From Deltaproteobacteria bacterium (GTDB lineage Bacteria > Desulfobacterota > DSM-4660 > Desulfatiglandales > HGW-15): a stretch of 47,781 bases of DNA. A program made the translations under genes and the position numbers. Shown piece after piece: positions 23,611 through 32,053 of this stretch; position 1 is the first letter of the stretch, and each line of letters opens with the position of its first letter. The notes beneath the pieces are model-generated. The model was not told where the DNA came from. It saw nothing but the letters and a program-made list of their open reading frames with translations, and ran no database searches. The stretch is taken from the NCBI GenBank assembly GCA_020060215.1, contig JAGVAP010000090.1, positions 1-47,781 of the forward strand, in the 5' to 3' direction.

Positions 23611-24609
23611 ATGACTCCGATCGAGGAAGAAAGAATTCGAAAGTGGGCTCGGTCCATCGAGGGGGAAATCACCCTTTCTCTCGTTCTGAAACAGGATAAG
23701 CCCGGCAGGCAGATGAGGGGCTTCTGCGAGGACCTGGTCCGGCTGGTCCCCCGAGTCCGGGTGGATCGGAAAGAGGGGGACGAGGACCAGGAAACGACGG
23801 AAATCCGCGTCAGGCCGAACATCCGCTATCGGGCCGTCCCGCACGGCCGCGAGCTGGAGCCTTTTCTGGAGGCGGTGAAGAGCCCGCTGCCCCTGGAGGA
23901 GACCCTCCCCTCTGCGCTACGTCAGACCGCCCGTCAGGTCGATCTCCCCGCCCTGATCGAGGTCTATGTCTCCCCCCGGTGCCCCTTCTGCCCCACGGCC
24001 GTGTCCCGCTGCCTGTCCCTTGCGGATGCCAACCCGAAGATACAAACGATCGTCGTAGACGCCACCCTCTTCCCTGCGCTCTCGGCGGCCCGGGGCGTCC
24101 GGTCGCTCCCGACGGTGGTCCTGGACGGGCAGTTCCGGTGGACGGGCACCTTCGAACTGGAGGACCTTGTGGAGATGCTCGCCCGGCGCGATCCCGCCGG
24201 TCTCGGCGCCGATTCCTTGAGGCATCTCCTGGATGAGGGTCGCGCCGAAGCGCTCGCCGACATGATGGCGGACCGGGGGATGGTCTTCCCGGCCTTCACC
24301 GCCCTGTTGACCCATCCCAGGTGGCCGGTCCGGCTCGGGGCCATGGTGACCTTCGAACATCTGGTCGTAAAGCGGCCGGATCTTTCTCCTGGACTGATTC
24401 AGGCGCTCTGGGAAAGATTCGCGGATCTGGAGGATCCTGTGAAGGGTGACGTCCTCTATCTATTCGGCCAGTCCGGGGAGCCTGCCGCCTTCCCCCTCCT
24501 TGAGGCCGTTCTCGGGGGATCCTGCTCCCCTGAGCTGAGAGAGGCCGCGGAAGAGGCGCTCGAATCGCTGGCTCACCAATTGGGCAGCGGTCCTGCATGC
24601 GGTCCTTGA
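23611..24609 (+). CDS. Thioredoxin/glutaredoxin-like protein with HEAT-like C-terminus
   Basis: The 332-residue protein has an N-terminal half like the tandem thioredoxin folds of protein disulfide oxidoreductases. The active site is CPFC (C124, C127) in VYVSPRCPFCPTAV, followed by RGVRSLPTVVLDG, where the Pro is the usual cis-proline. The C-terminal third (about 215-325) is helical with HEAT-like spacing. It probably reduces or exchanges protein disulfides in the cytoplasm. The ATG lies only 10 bp after the right end of the RAYT transposon and no ribosome-binding site is visible, so the native 5' end may have been cut off. Confidence 0.78.
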   Translation: MTPIEEERIRKWARSIEGEITLSLVLKQDKPGRQMRGFCEDLVRLVPRVRVDRKEGDEDQETTEIRVRPNIRYRAVPHGRELEPFLEAVKSPLPLEETLPSALRQTARQVDLPALIEVYVSPRCPFCPTAVSRCLSLADANPKIQTIVVDATLFPALSAARGVRSLPTVVLDGQFRWTGTFELEDLVEMLARRDPAGLGADSLRHLLDEGRAEALADMMADRGMVFPAFTALLTHPRWPVRLGAMVTFEHLVVKRPDLSPGLIQALWERFADLEDPVKGDVLYLFGQSGEPAAFPLLEAVLGGSCSPELREAAEEALESLAHQLGSGPACGP

Positions 24610-24664
24610 AAATCCACAATTCCTTTCCGGTGATCTGATCCCCTTTTCATTGCGCGCTGCCCGC

Positions 24665-24889
24665 TCAACCAGGGTCAGACGCCCAGATTCGCATCCGCTC
24701 CTCCAGCTTTCGGATAGCCTTGTGATCGTTCAAAAGGGCCTTGTTCGCAAGCTGCGCCGCGTGCCGGTCCTTGACCGGATCGATCGAACCGAGAAAGGAG
24801 CGGGCCTTGGAAAGCTGTCGAGAGCGCCGTCCTCGGACAGGCGACCCGACCTCCGAGATCCCTGGGTCTCGGGCGACCCTCGTCTCCAT
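24665..24889 (-). CDS. Hypothetical small basic protein
   Basis: From an ATG at 24889 (GGGGGAG seven bases upstream) a 74-residue frame runs METRVARDPGISEVG to KAIRKLEERMRIWASDPG, with a helical, highly charged second half. Third-position GC is high, as in neighbouring genes, which supports coding. No family is recognised. The remaining sequence from 24610 to 25129 shows no other gene. Confidence 0.4.
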   Translation of the reverse strand: METRVARDPGISEVGSPVRGRRSRQLSKARSFLGSIDPVKDRHAAQLANKALLNDHKAIRKLEERMRIWASDPG

Positions 24890-25129
24890 CGTGGTCTCCC
24901 CCAAATCATTACAATGTCACGAAACGGCCTCCGTGATCTGGGTGCTTCGTTGTATCTCCTTACCCTTTTCTCCGAGTTTCCGGCCCCTTGGTCATCTCCA
25001 GCGTTGCCGGGGCGGAGGGAGGGACTTATCTCTTCCATGAACAGGTGTGAAGGATTCCCACCAGGAGCGATTTGTCCCCCCATGCAAGAGCCGGATGGAT
25101 GAGAAGAGAAGTCGGAAAGGAGGTTCGAG

Positions 25130-25921
25130 ATGACCATTTGCAGGCACAGAGCGGCAAGGCCCGCGGCACTCCTGGCGACGGCGGGTCTTTTCTTCTGTCT
25201 GATTCACGTTGAAGGATCGCCCGTCCCTGCACGGGAACGGCTGGAGGCGGAGAAACTCGTCCAAGAGGCAACCCTCGTCTTCCAGGGGTTCATGTGCGAT
25301 GAACACCTGGGGTCTTTCCGCGATCTCGTCCGGGACGCCAAGGGGGTAATGATCATCCCTTCGTGGCTCGCGGAAGCATCATCCTATGCCAACGCTGTTC
25401 TCCTGAGGCGTGACCGTGTCGACGGCGACTGGCGAGGTCCCGCGTTTTATACGACCGGGGGGGCGCTCTTCGACCCCGCGCTCGAGGGACGGCCCCTGGA
25501 GGTCATCCTCCTGATCGTGACCGAGCGCGGAGTAGAGCGCTTTAAGGACGACGGCTTCAAGGTGGGAGGCGGTGTAAAGTCCGGGACGGTTCCCCTAAGG
25601 ATCGATGGCTCGGAGGCCAGGGCACAGTTCAGGGAGGACATCCTGGTCTTTTCGCGGTGCAAAGGGCTGTACGGCGGGATCGTTCTGGACGGGACCGCGG
25701 TGGCGGTGAGGCCTTCTCTGAACATCACCTATTATGCGGAGAATCTTTCTCCGGAAGGTATCTTCGAAAAGCATGCCTTTGACAAACCCCTCTCCGCCAT
25801 CCTTGCAGGATCCGTCGCGAAGGCCGCCAATCAAAGGAATGTACAACGGGAATGCGCCGGCCTCCCTGTCTCAGAGAGGGCAGGGGGCATGGGAGCCGGA
25901 ACGGGGGCAGGAGAACCCTGA
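25130..25921 (+). CDS. Exported SYLF/Ysc84-domain protein
   Basis: A signal peptide (ARPAALLATAGLFFCLIHVEG) precedes a SYLF domain: AKGVMIIPSWLAEASSYANAVLL, FYTTGGALFDPALEG, VILLIVTERGVERF, KVGGGVKSGTV and CKGLYGGIVLDGTAVAVR, with the pattern of lipid-binding Ysc84 proteins. The exported bacterial forms are presumed to bind lipids in the periplasm or at the outer membrane. AAAGGAGG precedes the ATG. A glycine-rich C-terminal tail follows the domain. Confidence 0.85.
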   Translation: MTICRHRAARPAALLATAGLFFCLIHVEGSPVPARERLEAEKLVQEATLVFQGFMCDEHLGSFRDLVRDAKGVMIIPSWLAEASSYANAVLLRRDRVDGDWRGPAFYTTGGALFDPALEGRPLEVILLIVTERGVERFKDDGFKVGGGVKSGTVPLRIDGSEARAQFREDILVFSRCKGLYGGIVLDGTAVAVRPSLNITYYAENLSPEGIFEKHAFDKPLSAILAGSVAKAANQRNVQRECAGLPVSERAGGMGAGTGAGEP

Positions 25922-26095
25922 AGGCCCACGCTGTCCCTTGCCGCCAAAACCCACAGAGCCCCAGCAAGAGATAATCTCTTTCCCTTTGATTCCGGCGGGC
26001 AAGTAGGCTAAAGTCCGGATGGACGCCTCGACGGGTCCTGTTGAGAGGGCCTGGGGAACATTTTTACGTAAATCAGGTTACAAAAGGGGATAGAA

Positions 26096-27076
26096 ATGGG
26101 ATTTGGGAAATGGCTGAGAGGTTTGACAGCGGCAGCGGCCCTGGTTGCGTTCTTTGGCGGGGCGGCCGTGGCGGAGTATCCGGAGAAACCCATCACCATG
26201 TTTTGTGTCTTCTCTCCCGGCGGCTCCGTAGACACGAGCATTCGCGCCCTGGCCCCGGAAGCGGAGAAGGTCCTCGGGCAGAACATGGTGATCGTGACCA
26301 AGGACGGCGGCGGCGGGACTGTGGGTCTGGCGCTGCTTGCAGGGGAAAAACCGGACGGCTACACCCTGGCGGCGGGCACGAGCACCGGAATCGTGCGGGT
26401 GCCGCTTGCCTTGAAGATGAAGTACAAGCCCCTTTCCAGCTTTACCTTTGTCTACGCCTATTCCGGCGCGGTCAGCGGCCTGCTCGTAAGAAACGACTCT
26501 CCGTTCAAGACCTTCAAGGACATGGTGGAGCATGCCCGTCAGAATCCCGGAAAAGTGACCTACTCGACCATGGGCACCGGCTCCCCCCTTCATGTCATCA
26601 TGGAGGTGATCGCCATGAAGGAGAAGATCAAGTGGGTCCATGTCCCGTTCAAAGGGACGGCTCCTGCCGAGACGGCTGCCCTGGGAGGTCACGTGGATGC
26701 GGTCTCCGCAGGGGACCTGCGCAAGGCCCTGAGCGGACAAATGAGGTGCCTCCTCCTCCACACGAAGGAGAGATATGAGAAGCTGCCGGACGTTCCCACC
26801 TCGATCGAGCTGGGGTACGAGTACTACAACGACACGGTTTTCTCCGTCTTCGGTCCCGCAGGGATGGATCCGGCTGTGGTGAAAAAACTCGAGAATGCCT
26901 TCGAAAGGGCCCAGGGAACCCCCGCATGGCAGTCGTGGCTGGACGCAACCGGCCAGGTCACGGCCAGCATGAGAAGCGCCGAATACACCAGGTTCCTGGA
27001 AGAGGCGTGGGACAGGGAGATTCGGATTCAGAAGGCCTTGGGATTTCTGCAGGAGCCCGCGACTGAACCGAGATAG
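26096..27076 (+). CDS. TctC/BUG-family periplasmic solute-binding protein
   Basis: The 326-residue protein has a signal peptide (cleavage after AAVA, about residue 26) and the Bug/TctC fold markers: YPEKPITMFCVFSPGGSVDTSIRAL, GGGTVGLALLAGEKPDGYTL, YSTMGTGSPLHVIMEVIA, KWVHVPFKGTAPAETAALGGHVDAV. In tripartite tricarboxylate transporters it delivers carboxylates to the TctAB membrane proteins. No tctA or tctB lies nearby, so it is an orphan, a common situation for this family. The ligand (often an aromatic or aliphatic carboxylate) is not predictable. Confidence 0.87.
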   Translation: MGFGKWLRGLTAAAALVAFFGGAAVAEYPEKPITMFCVFSPGGSVDTSIRALAPEAEKVLGQNMVIVTKDGGGGTVGLALLAGEKPDGYTLAAGTSTGIVRVPLALKMKYKPLSSFTFVYAYSGAVSGLLVRNDSPFKTFKDMVEHARQNPGKVTYSTMGTGSPLHVIMEVIAMKEKIKWVHVPFKGTAPAETAALGGHVDAVSAGDLRKALSGQMRCLLLHTKERYEKLPDVPTSIELGYEYYNDTVFSVFGPAGMDPAVVKKLENAFERAQGTPAWQSWLDATGQVTASMRSAEYTRFLEEAWDREIRIQKALGFLQEPATEPR

Positions 27077-27358
27077 GAGGGGGGCGAGACTCCCCCTCGT
27101 TCAAGGTGATCCAGAACCCTTTTCTATCGTTCCCATGGTCAGGCGCGGGAACGCAAGTCCCGCTCGATCGAAGGTTTTCGATGGCCAAGATTGCTTCAAG
27201 CCGCTGATCTTGTCTGCCGATATCCTTCATTGGAGTTCACCCCCCGGGTGGGCAGGCTGAGTCCAGGGTGCTTCCATGGCCAGTTAAGTCCCGCGCAGAG
27301 ATGCCGCTCTTCGCCGACACGATGAATACGGCAGCGGTTTGGGAGGCAGTGGTCTTCC

Positions 27359-27727
27359 ATGAGCAAAACGGTTCTCCACATCGATGATGACGATCTGATC
27401 CGAAAAATGGTCAAGATGGTGGTGGAGGACATGGATTACCGCTACCTGGGAGCCGCCGGCGCAGCAGAAGGAATCTCCCTGGCCCGCAGAGAGAAGGTCG
27501 ACCTGATCCTTATGGATATTGCCATACCCGAAACGGACGGGCTGACAGCCACCCGCATGATCAGGAGCGATCCCCGGATCCGAGAGACCCCGATCCTGGC
27601 ATTCAGTGCATGTGCCATGAAGGGCGATAGGGAAAAGGCGTTGGAGGCCGGATGCGACGGTTACATCAGCAAGCCGATCGATGTGAGGGTCCTCGCCGAT
27701 ACCATAAATCGCTTTCTTTCCCGATAG
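27359..27727 (+). CDS. Single-domain response regulator (CheY-like receiver)
   Basis: The 122 residues form one receiver domain with acidic pocket D9/D10, phosphoacceptor D53 (LILMDIAIPETDG), S83 and K105 (ISKPID). There is no output domain. It would be phosphorylated by a histidine kinase and pass the signal by protein contact. No kinase gene is near. The 282 bp between it and the TctC gene show nothing else. Confidence 0.88.
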   Translation: MSKTVLHIDDDDLIRKMVKMVVEDMDYRYLGAAGAAEGISLARREKVDLILMDIAIPETDGLTATRMIRSDPRIRETPILAFSACAMKGDREKALEAGCDGYISKPIDVRVLADTINRFLSR

Positions 27728-27729
27728 AG

Positions 27730-28149
27730 CTACTTCACGAGCGGCAGGTTTTCGGCCCTCCATCGGACGATGTCCCCCTCGAAGCGCAGCAGGTTCTCGA
27801 AGCCAAGATCGCGCATGATCCTGACCGCCTCCCCGGTCCGCCTGCCGGTCCGACAATAGACCAGGTATGTTTTCTGCCGGTCCAGCCTTCCGATCTCGTC
27901 TCTGAACTCTCTGCCGTTGATATCGACATTGATCGCTCCCTCGAGGTGCCCGGCCTTGAACTCCTGCGGCGTGCGTACGTCCAGCACCACAAACTGCGGG
28001 TTCGCCCTGTTCTTCTGGATCAGTGAACGGGCTTCCGCAGGGGTCATCACGGGGACCTCAGCGGCATGGGGGGAGATGCTCGTCGCCAGTATCCAGATGA
28101 TCCCGACAACCGCCGGACCCATGCTGCGCAGGGCCGTATGCTTCTTCAT
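27730..28149 (-). CDS. Exported rhodanese-domain protein
   Basis: From the ATG at 28149 (GGAGAG upstream) the 139-residue protein has a signal sequence (AVVGIIWILATSISPHAAE) and one rhodanese domain (FVVLDVRTPQEFKAGHLEGAINVDI) with the active-site loop YCRTGRRTGEA, where Cys is the persulfide residue. It transfers sulfane sulfur or binds oxyanions in the periplasm. It is convergent with the receiver gene (3 bp apart) and divergent from the hydrolase operon. Confidence 0.87.
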   Translation of the reverse strand: MKKHTALRSMGPAVVGIIWILATSISPHAAEVPVMTPAEARSLIQKNRANPQFVVLDVRTPQEFKAGHLEGAINVDINGREFRDEIGRLDRQKTYLVYCRTGRRTGEAVRIMRDLGFENLLRFEGDIVRWRAENLPLVK

Positions 28150-28390
28150 GGATCGCTCTCCAGGATCGATGTCTCTCTTAACATAAGGAGCCGCCTCGTC
28201 GACCGCAAGGCTTGGAGCCGGCGGCTGCAGAGGATCGAGCAGCGGTTCCCCGCGGGCCGGACCCAGCAACAGAGTTTTTAAGACAGAGTCGCCACGCTCT
28301 CCACTCCACTACCCACCAATTCCTGCAGGACGGGCGGAGCGGCCTGCAGCGCACGCGCTTGCGCGGCAGCCGCCTGCCATCGATGATTCG

Positions 28391-28420
28391 TTGACCCCGA
28401 CCTCTGGGCCTGAGTATAAT
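28391..28420 (+). promoter_or_regulatory. Near-consensus sigma-70-type promoter of the hydrolase-GNAT-ligase operon
   Basis: TTGACC (28391-28396), an 18-bp spacer and a perfect TATAAT (28415-28420) lie 116 bp upstream of the hydrolase ATG. The rest of the 387-bp divergent gap shows no gene. Confidence 0.7.
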
Positions 28421-28536
28421 CCTTTGCAGAACGCCCCGGTAGATCATGGGTACAGGTGGAAACAGGATCAAAGGGATATTCAGACTCGATTCCCCTCCCG
28501 GGGAAGGAGCGCAAGGGCTCGGAAAAGGAGGCGCAG

Positions 28537-29253
28537 ATGGGAAGACATTTCGTGTTGATCCACGGGGCCTGGCACGGCGGGTGGTGCTGGGAGGGGGTCG
28601 TCTCAGAGCTGAAGAAGGAGGGGCATAGCGCCGAAGCGCCTACCATGCCCGGGCACAAGCCCGGAGAGGACCGGTCGAAGATCGGCTTTGACGACTATGT
28701 GGACGCGATTGCCGGTGTGCTTCGGAGGCAGAAAGGGCCGGTCGTGCTGGTGGGCCATTCCAGCGCCGGCTTTCTCCTCCAGTCTTCGGCCCCCAAGGCT
28801 CCCGATAAGATCTCCCACCTCGTGTTCGTGAACGGTTTCATCCTCCCGGACGGGAAGAGCCAGTTCGATCTGGTGCCCCCGGAGGCGTCCGGAGGCATGA
28901 TCGCGGCGGCCAAGGCGTCACCGGACAAAACTGTGCCGGTGATCGAGGAGTTTGTAAGGAACATGCTCATGGCCGGAGAACCCAGGGAGAAGCAGGACTC
29001 CCTGCTGCAGCGACTCGTCCCACAGCCGCTCGCACTGTTCACAACACCGGTTTCCACCGCCGAGTTCGGCAAACTCAAGATCCCGCGATCCGTCGTGTTC
29101 TGCAAGGACGACGTCTCCCTGCCGCCCGGCGCCTATCTCGGAATGGCGCAGGGGCTTGGGGATCACAAGCTCGTCCAGGTGGACGGGGGACACGAAACCC
29201 TCTTCACAAACCCCGCCGTGGTGGCCAAAGGGCTGCTCCAGGCGATCGCCTGA
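28537..29253 (+). CDS. Alpha/beta hydrolase (EstC / hydroxynitrile-lyase-like)
   Basis: From the ATG at 28537 (AAAAGGAGG upstream) the protein has 238 residues: FVLIHGAWHGGWCWEGVV (oxyanion region), the nucleophile elbow VGHSSAGF (Ser), and a C-terminal VDGGHETLFTNP with the catalytic His. This is the compact plant-like esterase/hydroxynitrile-lyase subgroup, which hydrolyses small esters. It is the first gene of an apparent operon with a GNAT protein (15 bp gap) and an acyl-CoA ligase. Substrate unknown. Confidence 0.85.
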   Translation: MGRHFVLIHGAWHGGWCWEGVVSELKKEGHSAEAPTMPGHKPGEDRSKIGFDDYVDAIAGVLRRQKGPVVLVGHSSAGFLLQSSAPKAPDKISHLVFVNGFILPDGKSQFDLVPPEASGGMIAAAKASPDKTVPVIEEFVRNMLMAGEPREKQDSLLQRLVPQPLALFTTPVSTAEFGKLKIPRSVVFCKDDVSLPPGAYLGMAQGLGDHKLVQVDGGHETLFTNPAVVAKGLLQAIA

Positions 29254-29268
29254 CAGGCTCCTCCAGGA

Positions 29269-30297
29269 ATGGAAGACAAGACGCGGCTGGATGTGAAGTA
29301 TACGGTCGACCTGTTTCGTCCCGAGGACGCCCAGGGGATCGTTCGGCTCTTCAGAGCGGTCTACGGAGACGGATATCCTGTCAAGCTCTATTACGACCCC
29401 CACGAGCTCATACGCGCAAACCGCCGTGGTGATTGCCACTCGGTGGTAGCCCGCACCTCCGATGGGGGGATAGCGGGCATACACAACCTGGTGAGGAGTG
29501 CGCCGTTCGAGTCGACCTATGAGTGGGCCGCGGGGCTGGTCTTGAAGGAATACCGATCCCTGGGGATCACGCAGGTGATCGTCGAATACCTGATGAACGA
29601 GGTGGTACCGAGGCTCGGTATCGAAGAGGTGTTCGGTGAACCCGCCTGTAACCACACCCAGATTCAGAAGATGAGCGAGAGGCTGGGTTTCGTCGAGACC
29701 GCCATCGAGCTCTGCCTGATGCCCGAGAGTGCCTATTCAATGGAAAAGTCCGCGTCGTCCAGGGTGACCACGCTCCTGCAATTTCGCTGCTTCAAACCGA
29801 AACCCCACACGGTCTTTCTTCCTTCCGTGTACGAGAAGGAATTGCGCTTCCTGTATTCGGTCCTGGACGACCGGAGGACGTTGGTCCCGTTGGAGGAGCA
29901 TGGGTACGGGGAGGGGTTTTCCGATGTCAGGACAGAGATCTTCGATTTTGCGCAAGTGGCGAGGATAGCCGTCCACCATGCGGGCCGGGATCTGGAGGAC
30001 CGGCTGACCGAGATGGAGACGGAGGCGCTCAAGAGAAACGTGGCGGTACTCCAGGTGTGGCTGAGGCTCGACCACCCGTCGGTAGCCTCTGCAGTCCATG
30101 GACTTCGCACAAGAGGGTACTTCATAGGTGGAATCCTGCCCCGATGGTTCGATGCGGACGGCCTGTTGATGCAGCAGATCCGGTGCAAGCCTGAGTTTGA
30201 GTCCATTGTGCTCCATAGCGATCATGCCCGGTCCATCCTGCGGATGTCGGCCCGGGACTGGGAACGGTCCAAGCGCAAAGCGCAAAGTCTCGCATGA
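29269..30297 (+). CDS. Double-GNAT acetyltransferase-like protein
   Basis: The 342-residue protein has a GNAT half (YTVDLFRPEDAQGIVRLFRAVYG, then AAGLVLKEYRSLGITQVIVEYLM as the CoA-binding strand-helix) and a second, weaker half from about residue 180 ending GLRTRGYFIGGILPRWFDADGLLMQQI. Order, spacing and several blocks match the C-terminal region of the kinase-GNAT fusion at 6026 (SMGFFFSGVFPETKIGDVLVLQYL), so the two are paralogues, this one lacking the RsbW-like domain. It sits between a hydrolase and a CoA ligase, which makes acyl-CoA a plausible donor. That is inference. Confidence 0.72.
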   Translation: MEDKTRLDVKYTVDLFRPEDAQGIVRLFRAVYGDGYPVKLYYDPHELIRANRRGDCHSVVARTSDGGIAGIHNLVRSAPFESTYEWAAGLVLKEYRSLGITQVIVEYLMNEVVPRLGIEEVFGEPACNHTQIQKMSERLGFVETAIELCLMPESAYSMEKSASSRVTTLLQFRCFKPKPHTVFLPSVYEKELRFLYSVLDDRRTLVPLEEHGYGEGFSDVRTEIFDFAQVARIAVHHAGRDLEDRLTEMETEALKRNVAVLQVWLRLDHPSVASAVHGLRTRGYFIGGILPRWFDADGLLMQQIRCKPEFESIVLHSDHARSILRMSARDWERSKRKAQSLA

Positions 30298-30391
30298 TCC
30301 TTCACATGAGATCATCCTGCTTGATATGGGGAGTCGGAAAAAGGTATACCGGTGAAAAACGCGCGGGGGCGCATGAAAAATGGAGGGACGG

Positions 30392-32053
30392 ATGGGGAAG
30401 TTGCTTGAAGGGGTGGTTCCCTACATGCAGGAGGATGCGGCAAGGTATGAGAGACTCCGCTGGTGGCCGGGGCTGACCCTCGGGGATCTCCTGGACAGGG
30501 CGGCAGACGTCTACCCCGAGAAAGAGGGGTTCGTAGACGGCAAGGGCAGGCTCAGCTTCGAGGAAGCCCGGACCAGGACCAACCGACTGGCGGTCGGTCT
30601 CATGAATATGGGCATCTCGCCGCAGGACAGGGTCCTGGTTCAGGTCCCCAACTGGAACGAGTTCGTGCTCGCCTATTTCGCGGTCCAGAAGATCGGAGCG
30701 GTCGCCGTCCTCCTGATCGACCGGTTTCGTCAATACGAGATCGGCCACCTGGTCCGGCTCACCGGGGCCACCGCCTGGATCGTCTCCGAAAAGTTCAAGA
30801 AGACAGAGTATCTCCCGATCGTGAACGATGTCGTCAAAGAGCACCCGGGGCTGAAGAACGTCATCCTCGTGAGGAGCCAAGGACACGACCGTTTCCCGAG
30901 CATGGAGCGTATCATCGAGGAGAACGCTCCGGATCATGCAGGCATGGCAGAGCTGGCCCGGAGAAGGCCCGACCCCGACATGGTCGCCCACATGGGGCCC
31001 ACCGGCGGGACGACCGGATTGCCCAAGCTGGTACCGCGCACGCACAACAGCCTCATCTGCGGGGCCATATACGCGGCCCTGGCCTGGGAAGTGCACATGC
31101 AGGATGTCTGCATCCTTGCGGGGCCGATCGGGCACGATCTCACCTTTACCAAGGGGCTCTGCGGGATCCTTTGCACACTCGGAAAGACCGTCTTCCTCGA
31201 CGACATGCAGCCCCGGGAGATCTGCGAGACCATCCAGCGGGAGAAGGCCACGGCCATCGTGCTGGTCCCCACCCTCGCCAAGAGGCTCATCGACTACGAA
31301 AAGCTGAAGGAGTACGATCTGGGCTCCCTCAAGAAGATCCACTGCGGCGGCGGCATGAGCCATCCGGATCTCATCAGGCAGGTCGCGACGGAGTTGAAGT
31401 GCCATTACCTGAACGGCTACGGGGGCACCGAAGGAATGTCTCTTCTCGCGAGACTATACTATACCCTCGATCAGAAGTGCTTTACCGTGGGAAAACCGAC
31501 CTGTCCCTACGATACCTACAAGGTGGTCGGCCCGGACGGAAAGACGCTGCCGCCGAATACGGACGGGGAGCTGCTCGTGAAGGGGCCCGGGATGTTCACG
31601 GGCTATTACAAGGCCCCGCAGGAGAATGCCAATGCCTTTACCGAGGACGGGTTCTTCCGGACCGGGGATGTGGCCCGGATCGACGGGAACGGCCTGATCT
31701 CCATTACTGGCCGGATCAAGGAGATGATCAATCGGGGCGGCGAGAGCATCAGCGCCACGGAGATCGAAAGGCTGATCGGCAGCCATCCGGAGGTGGCCCT
31801 CGTTGCCGTGATCCCCATGCCCGATCCGGTTTTCGGGGAGAAGGTCTGCGCCTATATTCAACCGAAACCGCAGGCGAGCCTGACCTTCGAAAAGGTCATC
31901 GCCTATCTCAGGGAACGAAAGGCCTCCGTCCTGCAGCTCCCGGAAAGGGTAGAGTTCGTGGAAGCCATTCCCCTGACCAAGGTGCAGAAGGTGGACAAGA
32001 GGGCGTTGAGGGAGGACATCCGGAAAAAGCTCGGGGCAGCGCAAGCCTCATAG
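30392..32053 (+). CDS. AMP-forming aryl/acyl-CoA ligase (2,3-dihydroxybenzoate-AMP ligase-like)
   Basis: The ATG at 30392 follows GGAGG by 5 bp and is preferred over the ATG at 30380; this gives 553 residues. Motifs are MGPTGGTTGLPKLVPRTH (P-loop), CHYLNGYGGTEGMS, FFRTGDVARIDGNGLISITGR, KEMINRGGESISATEIE and the C-terminal lysine PLTKVQKVDKRAL. Overall the sequence resembles aryl-acid adenylating enzymes. It converts a carboxylic acid to its CoA thioester. It ends 6 bp inside the convergent molybdopterin-subunit gene. Confidence 0.85.
   Translation: MGKLLEGVVPYMQEDAARYERLRWWPGLTLGDLLDRAADVYPEKEGFVDGKGRLSFEEARTRTNRLAVGLMNMGISPQDRVLVQVPNWNEFVLAYFAVQKIGAVAVLLIDRFRQYEIGHLVRLTGATAWIVSEKFKKTEYLPIVNDVVKEHPGLKNVILVRSQGHDRFPSMERIIEENAPDHAGMAELARRRPDPDMVAHMGPTGGTTGLPKLVPRTHNSLICGAIYAALAWEVHMQDVCILAGPIGHDLTFTKGLCGILCTLGKTVFLDDMQPREICETIQREKATAIVLVPTLAKRLIDYEKLKEYDLGSLKKIHCGGGMSHPDLIRQVATELKCHYLNGYGGTEGMSLLARLYYTLDQKCFTVGKPTCPYDTYKVVGPDGKTLPPNTDGELLVKGPGMFTGYYKAPQENANAFTEDGFFRTGDVARIDGNGLISITGRIKEMINRGGESISATEIERLIGSHPEVALVAVIPMPDPVFGEKVCAYIQPKPQASLTFEKVIAYLRERKASVLQLPERVEFVEAIPLTKVQKVDKRALREDIRKKLGAAQAS

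Noticed and set aside
27076..27100. GAGGGGG/CCCCCTC hairpin after the TctC-type gene
   Set aside because: The stem is followed by GTTCAAGG rather than a T tract, so it is not listed as an intrinsic terminator.
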